Counted from the first letter of the stretch, positions 16,888 through 25,504 are shown. The stretch: 64,000 bases of DNA from Candidatus Thorarchaeota archaeon (GCA_019057475.1 DXJO01000022.1:1-64000); one strand, 5' to 3'. Notes: a model not told the origin generated them from the sequence alone. A program made the numbers and translations.

Positions 16888-18126
16888 TTATTTTCCTCGG
16901 CGTTTTTTTTTGCCGTCTCCAGATCCTTTGGTTGCGAAGCTAGATTGTCTGCCGAAACTGCCTCCACTAGAACGACGGCCGGTTTCTTCCTTAGACGGTG
17001 GCACCTCAGTGGGGGATTTGCGCTTATCAGATTTCTGCGTAATATTAACCGCTTTTGTGATGGCTTGATCAATATCCGTGGACGAAGGCGGATCCAACAA
17101 ACCACCCCTTCGGGTTCTGTGACTCAACGTGAGCTGGGACGCTATCTTCATGTCGTCTAGGGCAACTTCCTTGCGCCCTTCAAGGGCGGCGCGAGTGATT
17201 GCTGTCTTGCTAATTATGATGTCTGGTCTGACTCCATCAACTTCAAGGGCGTCGCAGGCCATAGCAATAGCCCTGAGACTGTGCTCCGGCAAGACTACTT
17301 CTTTCAGTATCCCCTTTGCCTGGACAATTCGTTCGCGAAGACTTGCCTGCTCCTCGGACCATTCATGTAGGAATCGTTCCGGATCGATTTCAAAAGAGAG
17401 GTTCCTGCGCACCAAGTCCATCCGTTGCTCAATTGTGAAGTTACTGTCCACTGCAACGTGCAGAGGAAATCTGTCAAGCAGCTGTGGACGCAGTTCTCCC
17501 TCTTCTGGATTCATAGTGCCTATGAGTACAAAGTCTGCTGGGTGTGAGATGGATATACCCTCGCGCTCGATTACGTTGACTTCAGTTGCAGCAGCATCAA
17601 GAAGGTCATCAACCAGATGATCAGGCAGTAGGTTAATCTCGTCAACATAGAGTACATTCTGATGGGCCTCAGCGAGAATCCCAGGCCTGAGTGCTTGAAT
17701 GCCCTCCTGCAGAACCTTTTCGATGTCAAGAGCACCGATCAGTCGATCCTCCGTCGTGGAGAGCGGCAGGTTCACGACTCGCATCTTCCGTTTGTGGGAC
17801 TTCAATTCCTTGCTGGATTTCATGCGTGCTAGGCACTCAGCACATAGGAACTCCTTTCGTGATGGATTGCATCCAAAACGACAATCATCAACCACGTCGA
17901 CCTCAGGCAGTAGGTCTGCCAGGGCTCTCACAACAGTGGTCTTCCCAGTACCTTTTGGTCCTGAGATGAGGACACCTCCTATTCGTGGGTTGACTCCATT
18001 CAGAATTAGAGCTAGCTTGAGATGTTCAAGGCCGACGATGGATGTGAATGGCAAAACAGATCTCTTTAGCTCGCTCACAAGTTTTCCAGTCCAATTTGAT
18101 GCTGCTTGTTGGAAAGTTAAAGACAC
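16888..18126 (-). CDS. Mg-chelatase ChlI-like AAA+ ATPase
   Basis: A 412-residue AAA+ ATPase. Walker A is GPKGTGKTTVV, Walker B is VLYVDEINLLPD, sensor 1 lies in LIGTMNPEEGELRPQLLDRF. A cysteine-containing insertion (CRFGCNPSRKEFLCAECLAR) looks like a zinc knuckle after the first strand, seen in archaeal ChlI-like proteins. The C-terminus is lysine- and glycine-rich (SGGSFGR, KGSGDGKKKRRGK). The start is GTG 18126, 39 bases from the divergent thrC start. It forms a two-gene operon with the VWA protein and probably powers conformational change of a target recruited by it. Confidence 0.9.
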   Translation of the reverse strand: MSLTFQQAASNWTGKLVSELKRSVLPFTSIVGLEHLKLALILNGVNPRIGGVLISGPKGTGKTTVVRALADLLPEVDVVDDCRFGCNPSRKEFLCAECLARMKSSKELKSHKRKMRVVNLPLSTTEDRLIGALDIEKVLQEGIQALRPGILAEAHQNVLYVDEINLLPDHLVDDLLDAAATEVNVIEREGISISHPADFVLIGTMNPEEGELRPQLLDRFPLHVAVDSNFTIEQRMDLVRRNLSFEIDPERFLHEWSEEQASLRERIVQAKGILKEVVLPEHSLRAIAMACDALEVDGVRPDIIISKTAITRAALEGRKEVALDDMKIASQLTLSHRTRRGGLLDPPSSTDIDQAITKAVNITQKSDKRKSPTEVPPSKEETGRRSSGGSFGRQSSFATKGSGDGKKKRRGK

Positions 18127-18165
18127 AAATAAGGCTGCGCGTTAACGTAGGTCTGGGTCTATTGA

Positions 18166-19338
18166 GTGATATCACACATCTCACACCTTGAATGCCCCCG
18201 GTGCAGCAGGAAGTATAATGCTGAAAGGACGGCGTCCTATTGCATCTGTGGTTCACCTCTCTTTGCAATCTATGACACGATAGGTGTGAGTGAGGCTGTA
18301 GGACGGGGCGAGTTCCCGTCAAGAGTGAACTCCATGTGGAGATACTCTCAGCTCCTCCCTGTGAAATCGCCATCCTTTATTGTAAGCCTGGGGGAAGGCT
18401 GGACACCACTGAGTCTGTCACGACGACTTGGCCGTCATCTGGGTCTCAAGATATTGAGGATTAAGGATGAAGCCCAAAACCCCACTCTGAGCTTCAAAGA
18501 CCGAGGTCTCTGCGCGGCGATATCAAAGCATCTCGAACTCGGTAGCAATGCATTCGCTCTACCCTCCGCCGGTAACGCGGGAATATCCACAAGCGCATAT
18601 TGTGCGGCTGCAGGAGTACCGGCCCATATCTTCATGCCAACAGAAACCCCAGAAGCATTCTTTCGGGTTTGTGAAACATTTGGAGCGGAAGTTGTCAAGG
18701 TCGACGGCACTATCTCAGACAGCGCGGCTGAGATGAGAAAAAGAAACGGTGACTGGATGGACCTTTCAACAACAAAGGAACCCTATCGTGTTGAGGGAAA
18801 GAAGACATTGGGCTTCGAAATCGCTGAACAACTGGGATGGAAAATGCCTGACGTAATTATCTGTCCGACAGGAGGAGGAACCGCCCTGATTGCCATTTGG
18901 AAGGCGTTCGATGAACTCGAAGCCATTGGATTGGTGGGAAACGAAAGACCACGCATGTATGCCGCACAGAGCGGCGCATGCGCACCGGTAGTACGGGCTG
19001 TTGAAAGAAACGCAGAAGAGATTGAACCATGGCCCAATGGGAACACAATTGCCTATGGTCTTAGGGTTCCAAGCCCTTTTGCGGGGCATCTATTACTCAA
19101 TACAATTAGGCGCTCCGGAGGCAGTGCAGTCGCTGTTGCTGAACAGGAGATTGAACCAAGCCGCAGAATGGCGGCACTGATGGAAGGTCTGGAGATATGC
19201 CCAGAGGCGGCTGTTGGACTAGCAGGTCTCCGAAACTTGATTGAATCGGGAGAAATCGACTACTCTGAGGACATCGTGCTTCTGAACACCGGTTCCGGTG
19301 CTCGATATCCCTTCACGAAAACCAATCTGAACCATTAA
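18166..19338 (+). CDS. thrC: Threonine synthase
   Basis: A 390-residue pyridoxal-phosphate enzyme turning O-phosphohomoserine into threonine. An N-terminal zinc-ribbon-like CPRCSRKY...CICGSPL precedes the fold II core: LGEGWTPLSLSRRLGR, NPTLSFKDRGLCAAISK with the PLP lysine, PSAGNAGISTSAYCAAAG, and the phosphate loop CPTGGGTALIA. Archaeal threonine synthases often carry this ribbon. The start is GTG 18166. It ends in a 4-base overlap with the convergent phosphatase gene. Confidence 0.92.
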   Translation: MISHISHLECPRCSRKYNAERTASYCICGSPLFAIYDTIGVSEAVGRGEFPSRVNSMWRYSQLLPVKSPSFIVSLGEGWTPLSLSRRLGRHLGLKILRIKDEAQNPTLSFKDRGLCAAISKHLELGSNAFALPSAGNAGISTSAYCAAAGVPAHIFMPTETPEAFFRVCETFGAEVVKVDGTISDSAAEMRKRNGDWMDLSTTKEPYRVEGKKTLGFEIAEQLGWKMPDVIICPTGGGTALIAIWKAFDELEAIGLVGNERPRMYAAQSGACAPVVRAVERNAEEIEPWPNGNTIAYGLRVPSPFAGHLLLNTIRRSGGSAVAVAEQEIEPSRRMAALMEGLEICPEAAVGLAGLRNLIESGEIDYSEDIVLLNTGSGARYPFTKTNLNH

Positions 19339-19991
19339 ACAATGTACTCAAGTATATGCCTTAGATCATTACCCTCGATTGTGACCATTGCGGCCTCAGC
19401 TACTTCCTCGGTTTCAGGCCGGAAGGCTATGGATAATCCAACATGGGAGAAGATTGTCATATCGTTCTTCCCATCACCAACGTATGCAGTTTCGCTCAGT
19501 GGAACTCCAAAATGGTTGAGGATCTCTCTAATCTCATGAATCTTCTCACCCCATCCCACTTTAACCTCGACGCCCCCAGTCAGTATCCCGTCTGAAATAA
19601 GCAGTCTATTTGTTAGAACATACTCTATGCCCACTCGTCGACCGATATCATCAGCTAGGATATCAAGTCCACCAGAGAGGATTGCTACTTGGATTCCCTG
19701 CTCTTTCAGCCGTGCGATGGTTTCTTGAGCGCCAGGGACTGTTCTTGTTTCCGCGACTACCCTCATCACTTCCTCGACGGGCTGCCCCTTCCAGAGACCT
19801 GCATCAAGCTCGGCCCATTGATTGTAGGTAATTTCACCTGCAAAGAACTGACCGAAATATGTCTTCCCTAGTTTCTCTGTCCCAAAATGCTCGTGGAGCC
19901 GCCACCAGATGCTGGAGTGACAGGTTAGAGTGCCGTCAGCATCAAAAACAACCAATCGAATGGGCAAAACAATAACACCTTCCGAACCCAT
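19335..19991 (-). CDS. serB: SerB-like HAD phosphatase (phosphoserine phosphatase family)
   Basis: A 218-residue HAD hydrolase. Motif I is VVFDADGTLT, motif II is ILSGGLDI, motif III/IV is AYVGDGKNDMTIF. The cap (FGTEKLGKTYFGQFF and the helical region after it) is of the phosphoserine phosphatase type. The ATG at 19991 has no good ribosome site. The TTG at 19967 (protein starting LPIRLVVFDADG) has GGAAGGTG at the right distance and may be the true start. It follows the ESCRT-III gene by 18 bases on the same strand and may be co-transcribed with it. Confidence 0.82.
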   Translation of the reverse strand: MGSEGVIVLPIRLVVFDADGTLTCHSSIWWRLHEHFGTEKLGKTYFGQFFAGEITYNQWAELDAGLWKGQPVEEVMRVVAETRTVPGAQETIARLKEQGIQVAILSGGLDILADDIGRRVGIEYVLTNRLLISDGILTGGVEVKVGWGEKIHEIREILNHFGVPLSETAYVGDGKNDMTIFSHVGLSIAFRPETEEVAEAAMVTIEGNDLRHILEYIV

Positions 19992-20009
19992 GGGAGGGGT
20001 TCTGTTTTC

Positions 20010-20669
20010 TTAGCTCTCAGCTTCACGCTCTCGTTCCTCACGGGCTTCCCTTTCCAGGTTGGCCAGAAGATCGTCGATCCGCTTCTCTTCAGACTTGCCT
20101 TTCTCACTGGAGATTGCTTCTCCCTTCGTTCGAAGTGGTGGCAGAACACCCTCTTTCTCCAGCAAGATTTCCGCTTCCATAGAATCAAGCTGGCGGTCAA
20201 TTCGCTCTTCTGCTTCTACTGAAGCCCCTGTTGTGGAAAGGTCCTCCGACAACAGCTCCCCGGCAATAGTTATGTGTTCGAAAGATTCTGATAGCTTATC
20301 AAGCTGCGTCTGAATCTCGATTGGAGTCAGAAGAGTCCGTGCCTCCATCAACGCTTCGTTTGCAATGCCGAATGCTCGCAGAACCTCAGCCTGATCTCTT
20401 GCCTCCTCAATATTTAGGAGTGCAGTTTCGAGGGTGAGAAACTGCTGCTGATAACGCCCCTTGCGATTCTCAAGGTCGACAACTATGCTCAGGTGTGATC
20501 TTGCAGATGTACGGTCGCCCTTTGCCATGGCTTCCTTCGCAGATTTTTGTTCCTCAGTCATTCTTGTTTCGAGACGTCGAACTCTAAGTGTCAGAGCATT
20601 CATTGTGCCCTTCATCTCAAGCATTCCGCGCTCAGCATCAACTTTCTTCTTGCCGCTCAGAAAACCCAT
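20010..20669 (-). CDS. ESCRT-III (Snf7/CHMP-like) protein
   Basis: From ATG 20669 a 219-residue, almost wholly helical, charged protein. It starts MGFLSGKKK, the short amphipathic basic N-terminus typical of Snf7 proteins. A long basic helical hairpin follows (ALTLRVRRLETRM; AKGDRTSARSHLSIVVDLEN), then T-L-E-T-A-L-L-N-I-E-E-A-R-D-Q-A-E-V-L-R-A, corresponding to the eukaryotic L-x-x-x-x-N-x-E-V-L-x-A region. Next come an acidic half (IQTQLDKLSESFEHI, IDRQLDSMEAEIL) and a C-terminal helix IDDLLANLEREAREE that may be a MIM-like tail. ESCRT-III polymers constrict membranes in division and budding. The frame is open to 20726, but a TATA box (GTTATAAGG near 20707) supports the start at 20669. The usual Vps4 neighbour is absent. 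Confidence 0.83.
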   Translation of the reverse strand: MGFLSGKKKVDAERGMLEMKGTMNALTLRVRRLETRMTEEQKSAKEAMAKGDRTSARSHLSIVVDLENRKGRYQQQFLTLETALLNIEEARDQAEVLRAFGIANEALMEARTLLTPIEIQTQLDKLSESFEHITIAGELLSEDLSTTGASVEAEERIDRQLDSMEAEILLEKEGVLPPLRTKGEAISSEKGKSEEKRIDDLLANLEREAREEREREAES

Positions 20670-20780
20670 AGTATACACCGATGTTGGCCTTTCACAGTAA
20701 CTTGCCTTATAACGCCATTTAACCATTACGGGCAGATAGTATTATAGATAGTCATTCCTTCAAAGACATGAGAAGATACT

Positions 20781-21599
20781 ATGACGCTCATGCAGGTTCT
20801 GAGAAGGGCAGTAGAAGCTGCAAAGAAGAATGTCCTGGACAATTTAGATTTGGCAGCGGAGCAAACTGGGACGCTTAATCCATTCGGTGACAGAACTCTG
20901 CTACTTGACCAGCAAGCAGAAGATATCATTGTAAGAGTGCTGCGGGAGTCCGGGATGCAGTTTGATATCATGACTGAGGAGCGGGGCGTAATCAAAGCTG
21001 AGGGGAACCCAGAATTCCTAGCAATAGTGGATCCAATTGATGGTTCAGCCAATCTAGAGAGAGAAATCCCTCTCTGTTCTATCGGAATCTCGGCTATTCC
21101 ATTCTCAGACATCATAACGACCGATGACGTAACTCTAAGCATCATCGACTCCATCTTCACGGACGAAACCTACGTGGCTACCAAAAGTCAAGGCGTGAAA
21201 AAGAACGGGAAGAGTGTTCGTCCCAGAAAGGGCACACCAATCGAGAATGCAATCATCTCCTATGACACAAAGCGAAAGTGGGAAGGGCAATTTGCTAAGG
21301 CATCCTCCAGAACTTTGACAGCTGTTTATGACATGCGAAGAAGTGCCAGCAACTTGCTGGATCTCTGCTGGACAGCGGCTGGTTCACTTGATGCGATGGT
21401 TGACCTTAGGGATATGCTGCCGATTGTGCATGTTTGCGGAACTCATATGGTTCTGGAAGCGGGAGGTGTTGTACTGGACAAGAATGGGTCACACTTCACG
21501 GTGCCCATTGATATGAACGTAAGGATGAGCTTTGTCGCTGCTTCCACAAATGAACTTGCCAAAGAGATACTCGCCGCGTTCAAAGGGGTTACATTCTGA
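20781..21599 (+). CDS. Inositol-monophosphatase / fructose-bisphosphatase family protein
   Basis: A 272-residue metal-dependent phosphatase of the lithium-sensitive superfamily. Metal ligands are seen in IMTEERGV, AIVDPIDGSANLERE and, near the C-terminus, the region around SLDAMVDLRDMLPIVHVCG, where the usual W-D is changed to R-D. The family hydrolyses inositol phosphate, fructose-1,6-bisphosphate or similar substrates; the substrate here is open. A TATA-like TATTATAGA near 20737-20745 precedes it, and it is divergent from the ESCRT-III gene. Confidence 0.85.
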   Translation: MTLMQVLRRAVEAAKKNVLDNLDLAAEQTGTLNPFGDRTLLLDQQAEDIIVRVLRESGMQFDIMTEERGVIKAEGNPEFLAIVDPIDGSANLEREIPLCSIGISAIPFSDIITTDDVTLSIIDSIFTDETYVATKSQGVKKNGKSVRPRKGTPIENAIISYDTKRKWEGQFAKASSRTLTAVYDMRRSASNLLDLCWTAAGSLDAMVDLRDMLPIVHVCGTHMVLEAGGVVLDKNGSHFTVPIDMNVRMSFVAASTNELAKEILAAFKGVTF

Positions 21600-21675
21600 A
21601 ACCCATCTGCAGGTCTAGGTCACATCTAACAGCTTAAAACGGATTACTTTTTCCAAGAAGGACACGTGATGCAGT

Positions 21676-22491
21676 ATGTCGAAACCGATGGCCTCCCCTG
21701 AAATTCTCGAAGCTATGAAAGATATCAAGTACAAGATTGTAGTACTCTCAGGAAAGGGAGGAGTGGGAAAGACAACTGTAGCCACAAACCTTGCGATTGT
21801 CTTTGCAAAGAGGAAGCTTGCGGCTGGTGTGCTCGACGTTGACATCTATGGACCCAACGTTCCAAAGCTCCTTGGGCTTGAGGGACAGCGTCCAACAGTG
21901 GAAGAGAATTTCATACAACCAGTAGTTGGTCCGTTGGGTCTCAAAGTGATGAGTATGGGATTCCTCTTGCAGAAGAGCGATGATGCTGTTGCTTGGAGAG
22001 GCCCACTAGTAGCCAAGGCAATAAACCAATTTCTTGGCAATGTGCGATGGGGCAAGCTTGACATCCTTGTTGCTGACCTTCCTCCGGGAACAGGGGACGA
22101 AATTCTAAGTATTCTTCAGCTAATACCCGACATCTCAGGAGTCGTGATAGTATCAACTCCCCAAGAAGTAGCTGTGCTTGACGCCAGACGTGCAATCCAA
22201 CTTGTCGAGAAAATGGGTGTACCTGTACTTGGCATCGTTGAGAATATGGCGGAGTTTGTATGTCCCAACTGTGAAGAAGTTCACAAGATCTTTGGAGAAG
22301 GGGCGGCAAAACAAGCTGCTAAGGAATACAATATTGAACATCTGGGAACTCTGCCCTTGGACCCAAGAGTCATTTCTCTGAGCGACGAAGGCACGCCGTT
22401 CGTATTAGAAATGCCAGACTCCAAGGTGGCCAAGGCATTCGAGAATCTTGTGGATAAGCTAGCAAAGAAGATAGGAATGAAAGCGGCTTAG
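21676..22491 (+). CDS. Mrp/NBP35-type P-loop ATPase, Fe-S cluster carrier
   Basis: A 271-residue ATPase of the ApbC/Mrp/NBP35 family that carries and delivers Fe-S clusters to target proteins. The deviant Walker A is VLSGKGGVGKTTVATNLA. Further motifs are GVLDVDIYGPNVPKLLG, RGPLVAKAINQFLG, DLPPGTGDEILSI and PQEVAVLDARR. The cluster-binding C-x-x-C is in FVCPNCEEVHKIFGEG. The start is ATG 21676. Confidence 0.95.
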   Translation: MSKPMASPEILEAMKDIKYKIVVLSGKGGVGKTTVATNLAIVFAKRKLAAGVLDVDIYGPNVPKLLGLEGQRPTVEENFIQPVVGPLGLKVMSMGFLLQKSDDAVAWRGPLVAKAINQFLGNVRWGKLDILVADLPPGTGDEILSILQLIPDISGVVIVSTPQEVAVLDARRAIQLVEKMGVPVLGIVENMAEFVCPNCEEVHKIFGEGAAKQAAKEYNIEHLGTLPLDPRVISLSDEGTPFVLEMPDSKVAKAFENLVDKLAKKIGMKAA

Positions 22492-22531
22492 AATGCTCTT
22501 GCACAAGCAAATGTTTCGGGCTTGCGAGTAA

Positions 22532-22945
22532 CTATTCGTCAGACTTTTCATTTTCCATTTCGTTTGGTGATTCGGGCGCCTCTTTGGTGGCTTCAACTTC
22601 CTCCGGCTCGGCTTCTTCTTCCTCTGGAGCTTTGCTGGAATCCCCTTCCTCAGCTTCTTCGCTACCAGGTGAGAGTTTCAAGACCATGACATATCCAAGG
22701 GCAAAAGCAACTATCCCGAGAAGGATTGTGATCCAGAAAGTCCCGCCCGATCCGAACCACGCATTTGGATTGATCAACAGGTTTGACAGAGGAGTACCTA
22801 GCAATACATGCTGAACCCACATCGGCACTGTGAAAACAAGGGGCAGAGTGATAATCACTAGTATGATTGCCGACAGAACGATCTCGTATGTGTACGCGAG
22901 TATTCTACGAAAGGTGCTATCAATTGCGTTCTTTGCCTTGGACAA
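22532..22945 (-). CDS. Two-helix membrane protein with long acidic tail
   Basis: A 137-residue protein with two membrane helices (about 20-42 and 70-90) and a cytosolic tail of about 45 residues that is almost entirely E, A, P, S and K. The start is TTG 22945 behind AAGGAGAG, with a TATA box TATTAAAAA (minus strand, near 22981-22989). No family was recognised. The tail probably is disordered and may bind a basic partner (inference). Confidence 0.75.
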   Translation of the reverse strand: MSKAKNAIDSTFRRILAYTYEIVLSAIILVIITLPLVFTVPMWVQHVLLGTPLSNLLINPNAWFGSGGTFWITILLGIVAFALGYVMVLKLSPGSEEAEEGDSSKAPEEEEAEPEEVEATKEAPESPNEMENEKSDE

Positions 22946-23042
22946 TGTGTTCTCTCCTTAGCCAGTCGACCTGTGCCGCCTTTTTAATACTTACTCCAGA
23001 CGGATGCTATTCACATCAAGTCATCTACTCAAAAAGAGTGTA

Positions 23043-23132
23043 GGGGCCCAGAAAAAGCAAGTTTGCCAGCGCGTGTGTCTTAGGATGGATTCTTGAGAGA
23101 GGGAGGGAGAGATGGCAAACCGTTCGGGCCCC
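23043..23132 (+). ncRNA. Candidate structured RNA element 1
   Basis: GGGGCCC (23043-23049) pairs perfectly with GGGCCCC (23126-23132). Inside it GTTTGCCA (23061-23068) pairs perfectly with TGGCAAAC (23113-23120). The loop contains GAGAGAGGGAGGGAGAGA. The strand is unproven, since both stems also form on the other strand. Confidence 0.4.
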
Positions 23133-23186
23133 GCCGAGTATTATTAGTTCCTATTAGCATATAAGTATATTGTCTGCGTAAGCATC

Positions 23187-23340
23187 CAACTCAATTCCAA
23201 GATGCTGATAGATCCTCTAAGCCGTAGTCAGGTCCGGGGAAAGAATAGAGGAAAAGTCAAGAAGGTGATGGCGGGGGGCCAGAGAACACTGAAGGAGGAG
23301 AGAGAATGGTGAATTTCAGGAGATGGCCCCCTTAGCCTTC
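23187..23340 (+). ncRNA. Candidate small RNA transcribed from the TATA box at 23158
   Basis: The TATA box CATATAAGTAT predicts a transcript start near 23187. The downstream sequence has no usable frame and ends in the inverted repeat GGGGGGCCA (23273-23281)/TGGCCCCC (23324-23331), with an inner CTGAA/TTCAG pairing. GAGGAAAAGTC near 23248 recalls, but does not match, the conserved GAGGAAAGTCC of RNase P RNA. Confidence 0.3.
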
Positions 23341-23574
23341 ATACATGTTATTGTGGAATTTATTATTAAAGGAAATTAGGATATATACGCCACAAATATT
23401 ATCGCGATTTTCTCAATTCGGAGGGCTCAATTCACACATCCGCCCCTCTCAAGCAAGCAAAAAGGCAAGGCCTGATTTTGTTTGTGCCCCCCCACACTCC
23501 TCACTTGTTCATTGTTGGTGCGGCAATAAGCGTAGAAGTAGTTGCAGACCGGGGGGTTTGAGCAAAACGATGCA

Positions 23575-23979
23575 TTACAATTCGTGCGCTTGTTCCATTC
23601 GGGTTTGAATATGCATATTGGTGGGAGTACAGCCGTGAGAGAACACCTCGACGATAAAGGGGTTCCGAGCTTCCGCTACCTTAGTCCACATTGCGTTATC
23701 CCGTCGGTAGTATCGATAATCCAGATTACCGTGACGGACCTCTAGAATGGATTTTGCTGGCAGTTCCTCCAGATTGGTGACTTCAAGCTGATGACCGGGG
23801 TTTTCAGTGCCAACTGGGTTGGATAGGAAGAGCCTGAACACTTCGTCATTGGATGGCATGAGAACAGCAACATGTGGGCGATCGACAGAGTTCCACTTGG
23901 ATGGAACTGGGGGCTTGCGGCATGTGTACGCACCGATAGCGGAGCGCAACATCAGATAGGCACCCTTATCGATTATCAC
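23575..23979 (-). CDS. Hypothetical protein, doubtful
   Basis: A 134-residue frame from GTG 23979 with a weak ribosome site (AAAGGA about 10 bases upstream). Composition is ordinary for a soluble protein. There is a possible alpha/beta core (HVAVLMPSNDEVFRLFLS; HQLEVTNLEELPAKSILEVR), and no family was recognised. It lies beside the RNA-like region and has no co-directional close neighbour. It could be a lineage-specific gene or a chance frame. Confidence 0.4.
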   Translation of the reverse strand: MIIDKGAYLMLRSAIGAYTCRKPPVPSKWNSVDRPHVAVLMPSNDEVFRLFLSNPVGTENPGHQLEVTNLEELPAKSILEVRHGNLDYRYYRRDNAMWTKVAEARNPFIVEVFSHGCTPTNMHIQTRMEQAHEL

Positions 23980-24226
23980 TTTCTATATCCGTCCTTTCGC
24001 GTTTTCCGTTGAGGAAAATTTACAGGTATGAAAGGATATCGCTGGTGAGCAGTATATAACTATCCACGACTTACCGCATCGCGGCAGTGTCGTTAGAAGC
24101 GTTCGTATGGCATCAGCAGAGCCCTGCGCATTCCAAGTGTGATTGGCTACAGTTCGTTCGAAGGAAGCATTGCACGACAAGACCTTGATAGGTCATTCCA
24201 ACTTAACAAACGGCCAAAAGAGAAGA

Positions 24227-24910
24227 CTACTTGTCCACACCAATCCGAATACGAACTTCAGCAAGAACACGCGATAATGAGTCCAGGGTCAATGAAGCTC
24301 CTGCACGTCGTAGTGATTCATGATTGGTTTCTCCGGTAGTGACTCCCCAGAACTCTACGCCTGCTCTCTTCGCGGCAACGGCATCTATGCCAGCATCTCC
24401 CACGTAGACAGATTCGTTCCGCTCGACGTCGAGTCGTGCAACGATTTTCAATAGACCATCAGGGAATGGTTTTGCTCTTGGAGATTCGTGACGTGTCTGG
24501 ATGATATCGAACAGACCACCTAGCTTCGTCTGCTCAAGAATGGTGTTAACTGAACCACGACCGTTGTTCGTGAGTATCGCAGTTTTGAGTCCAAGGTCTT
24601 TTATCCCGTTGATAACCTCGACAGTGTCCTCAATAAGGATGACTTGCTTCGTAGCGCTAGCTTCGTGCTTATCGAGAATTGCATCCATCTCGGACTCATA
24701 TTTATTCCATTTATCAGGAGATATGCCACCGGAGAGGAAGTACTCCCGTGCCTTTGTGGTGGAACTAGAAATCCCATCAGCAGGCTCAAAAAGCTCTCTC
24801 GGCGCGCCCCTGCTGATGAAGTATGCTTTGGTGTCTCTGCGCATTGCTTCCAGTGGCAGATTCAAGATAGTGAGCGTTCCGTCAAGGTCAAAAACCACAG
24901 CTTTCAGCAT
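24227..24910 (-). CDS. HAD-family hydrolase (phosphoglycolate-phosphatase-like)
   Basis: From ATG 24910 a 227-residue HAD phosphatase. Motif I is AVVFDLDGTLTILN, motif II is AILTNNGRGSV, the motif III lysine is in RAKPFPDG, motif IV is VYVGDAGIDAVAAKRAGV. The helical cap between motifs I and II is of the type used on small phosphorylated metabolites. The frame extends to 24946, but the protein start at 24910 (MLKAVVFDLDG) is the natural one. It is the second gene of a minus-strand pair with the gene at 24998. Confidence 0.87.
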   Translation of the reverse strand: MLKAVVFDLDGTLTILNLPLEAMRRDTKAYFISRGAPRELFEPADGISSSTTKAREYFLSGGISPDKWNKYESEMDAILDKHEASATKQVILIEDTVEVINGIKDLGLKTAILTNNGRGSVNTILEQTKLGGLFDIIQTRHESPRAKPFPDGLLKIVARLDVERNESVYVGDAGIDAVAAKRAGVEFWGVTTGETNHESLRRAGASLTLDSLSRVLAEVRIRIGVDK

Positions 24911-24997
24911 CGAGTGACACCGCGTCGGGTGCCACAGGGGTCCCACTTAAGCATGCCCCTGTGTTCCAGAGGTAAGATTTTCTTGATTGTGAACTGC

Positions 24998-25504
24998 TTA
25001 ATCGGATTCATCAGGACTGTAGACAAGTGCCTTAGTGCACGTAGCATCCATAGTTGCTGGTTTTGGAACCTCCATCTTGACTCCAGGCGCAATACCTTCA
25101 GCTACGGCGCTTACGTATGGCCAACAGACTGATTCACAGTAGAGTTTCCCCTTCTTGAGGAAGCCTTCGTGCTGCGGACAATACGGATGATCTGTTTCCA
25201 CGCGATTGTCAGAAATCCATCTTGGTTTCATCTTCGCGCCCATCACGTGGCCAATGACAATCCACGCATCCAGAGCATCTTTGAGCATGTTCCCAAGGCC
25301 AAGGGTTTCCTTCATTGCAATCGCGTCCTCATTCCCTAATCTTTGAAAGACCTCGGCGACCGCATCTAACCCATCCTTGCCAAATCGTTCTTCCATCACA
25401 ATGGCAGTTTCAGTCATCAAGCGACCCAAGTTGCTTCTCAGTTCCGAAACCTTATTTCCAGCAGGGATAATCCCTTTGACAGCTGCGGTTTTCATTATTC
25501 CCAT
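24998..25504 (-). CDS. Cysteine-containing protein, possibly ATC hydrolase-like
   Basis: A 168-residue protein. The first 90 residues are helical, with the pattern LGRLMTETAIVMEERFGKDG. The second half has spaced cysteines and histidine (HPYCPQHEGF; LYCESVCWPYVSAVAEG; MDATCTKAL). This layout resembles the family around L-2-amino-thiazoline-4-carboxylate hydrolase (substrate-binding helical domain plus C-x-x-x-C-W region), but I am not certain. A metal or Fe-S cofactor is possible. It is the first gene of a minus-strand pair with the HAD phosphatase and is divergent from the sugar isomerase gene. Confidence 0.7.
   Translation of the reverse strand: MGIMKTAAVKGIIPAGNKVSELRSNLGRLMTETAIVMEERFGKDGLDAVAEVFQRLGNEDAIAMKETLGLGNMLKDALDAWIVIGHVMGAKMKPRWISDNRVETDHPYCPQHEGFLKKGKLYCESVCWPYVSAVAEGIAPGVKMEVPKPATMDATCTKALVYSPDESD

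Larger units (their letters stand above)
22946..23574. other. 629-base region without a convincing gene; structured, possibly RNA-coding
   Basis: No open frame here looks like protein. The stretch holds the promoter of the minus-strand gene at 22945, then two long inverted repeats with similar outer stems (23043-23132 and 23273-23331), a good TATA box between them (CATATAAGTAT, 23158-23168), and a third G6/C6 inverted repeat (23487-23557). The purine-rich loops (GAGAGAGGGAGGGAGAGA and GGAGGAGAGAGAA) resemble each other. I read it as one or two non-coding RNA genes but could match no known family. Confidence 0.5.

Noticed and set aside
18127-18165. Separate regulatory gene or operator between chlI-like and thrC genes
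   Set aside because: The 39-base gap holds no symmetric motif that I could support beyond basal promoter needs.
23187-23340. RNase P RNA or SRP RNA gene in the intergenic region
   Set aside because: GAGGAAAAGTC has one base too many for the RNase P core motif, the second conserved regions were not found, and the SRP GGAAG/GNAR loop pattern is missing. Kept only as an unassigned RNA candidate.
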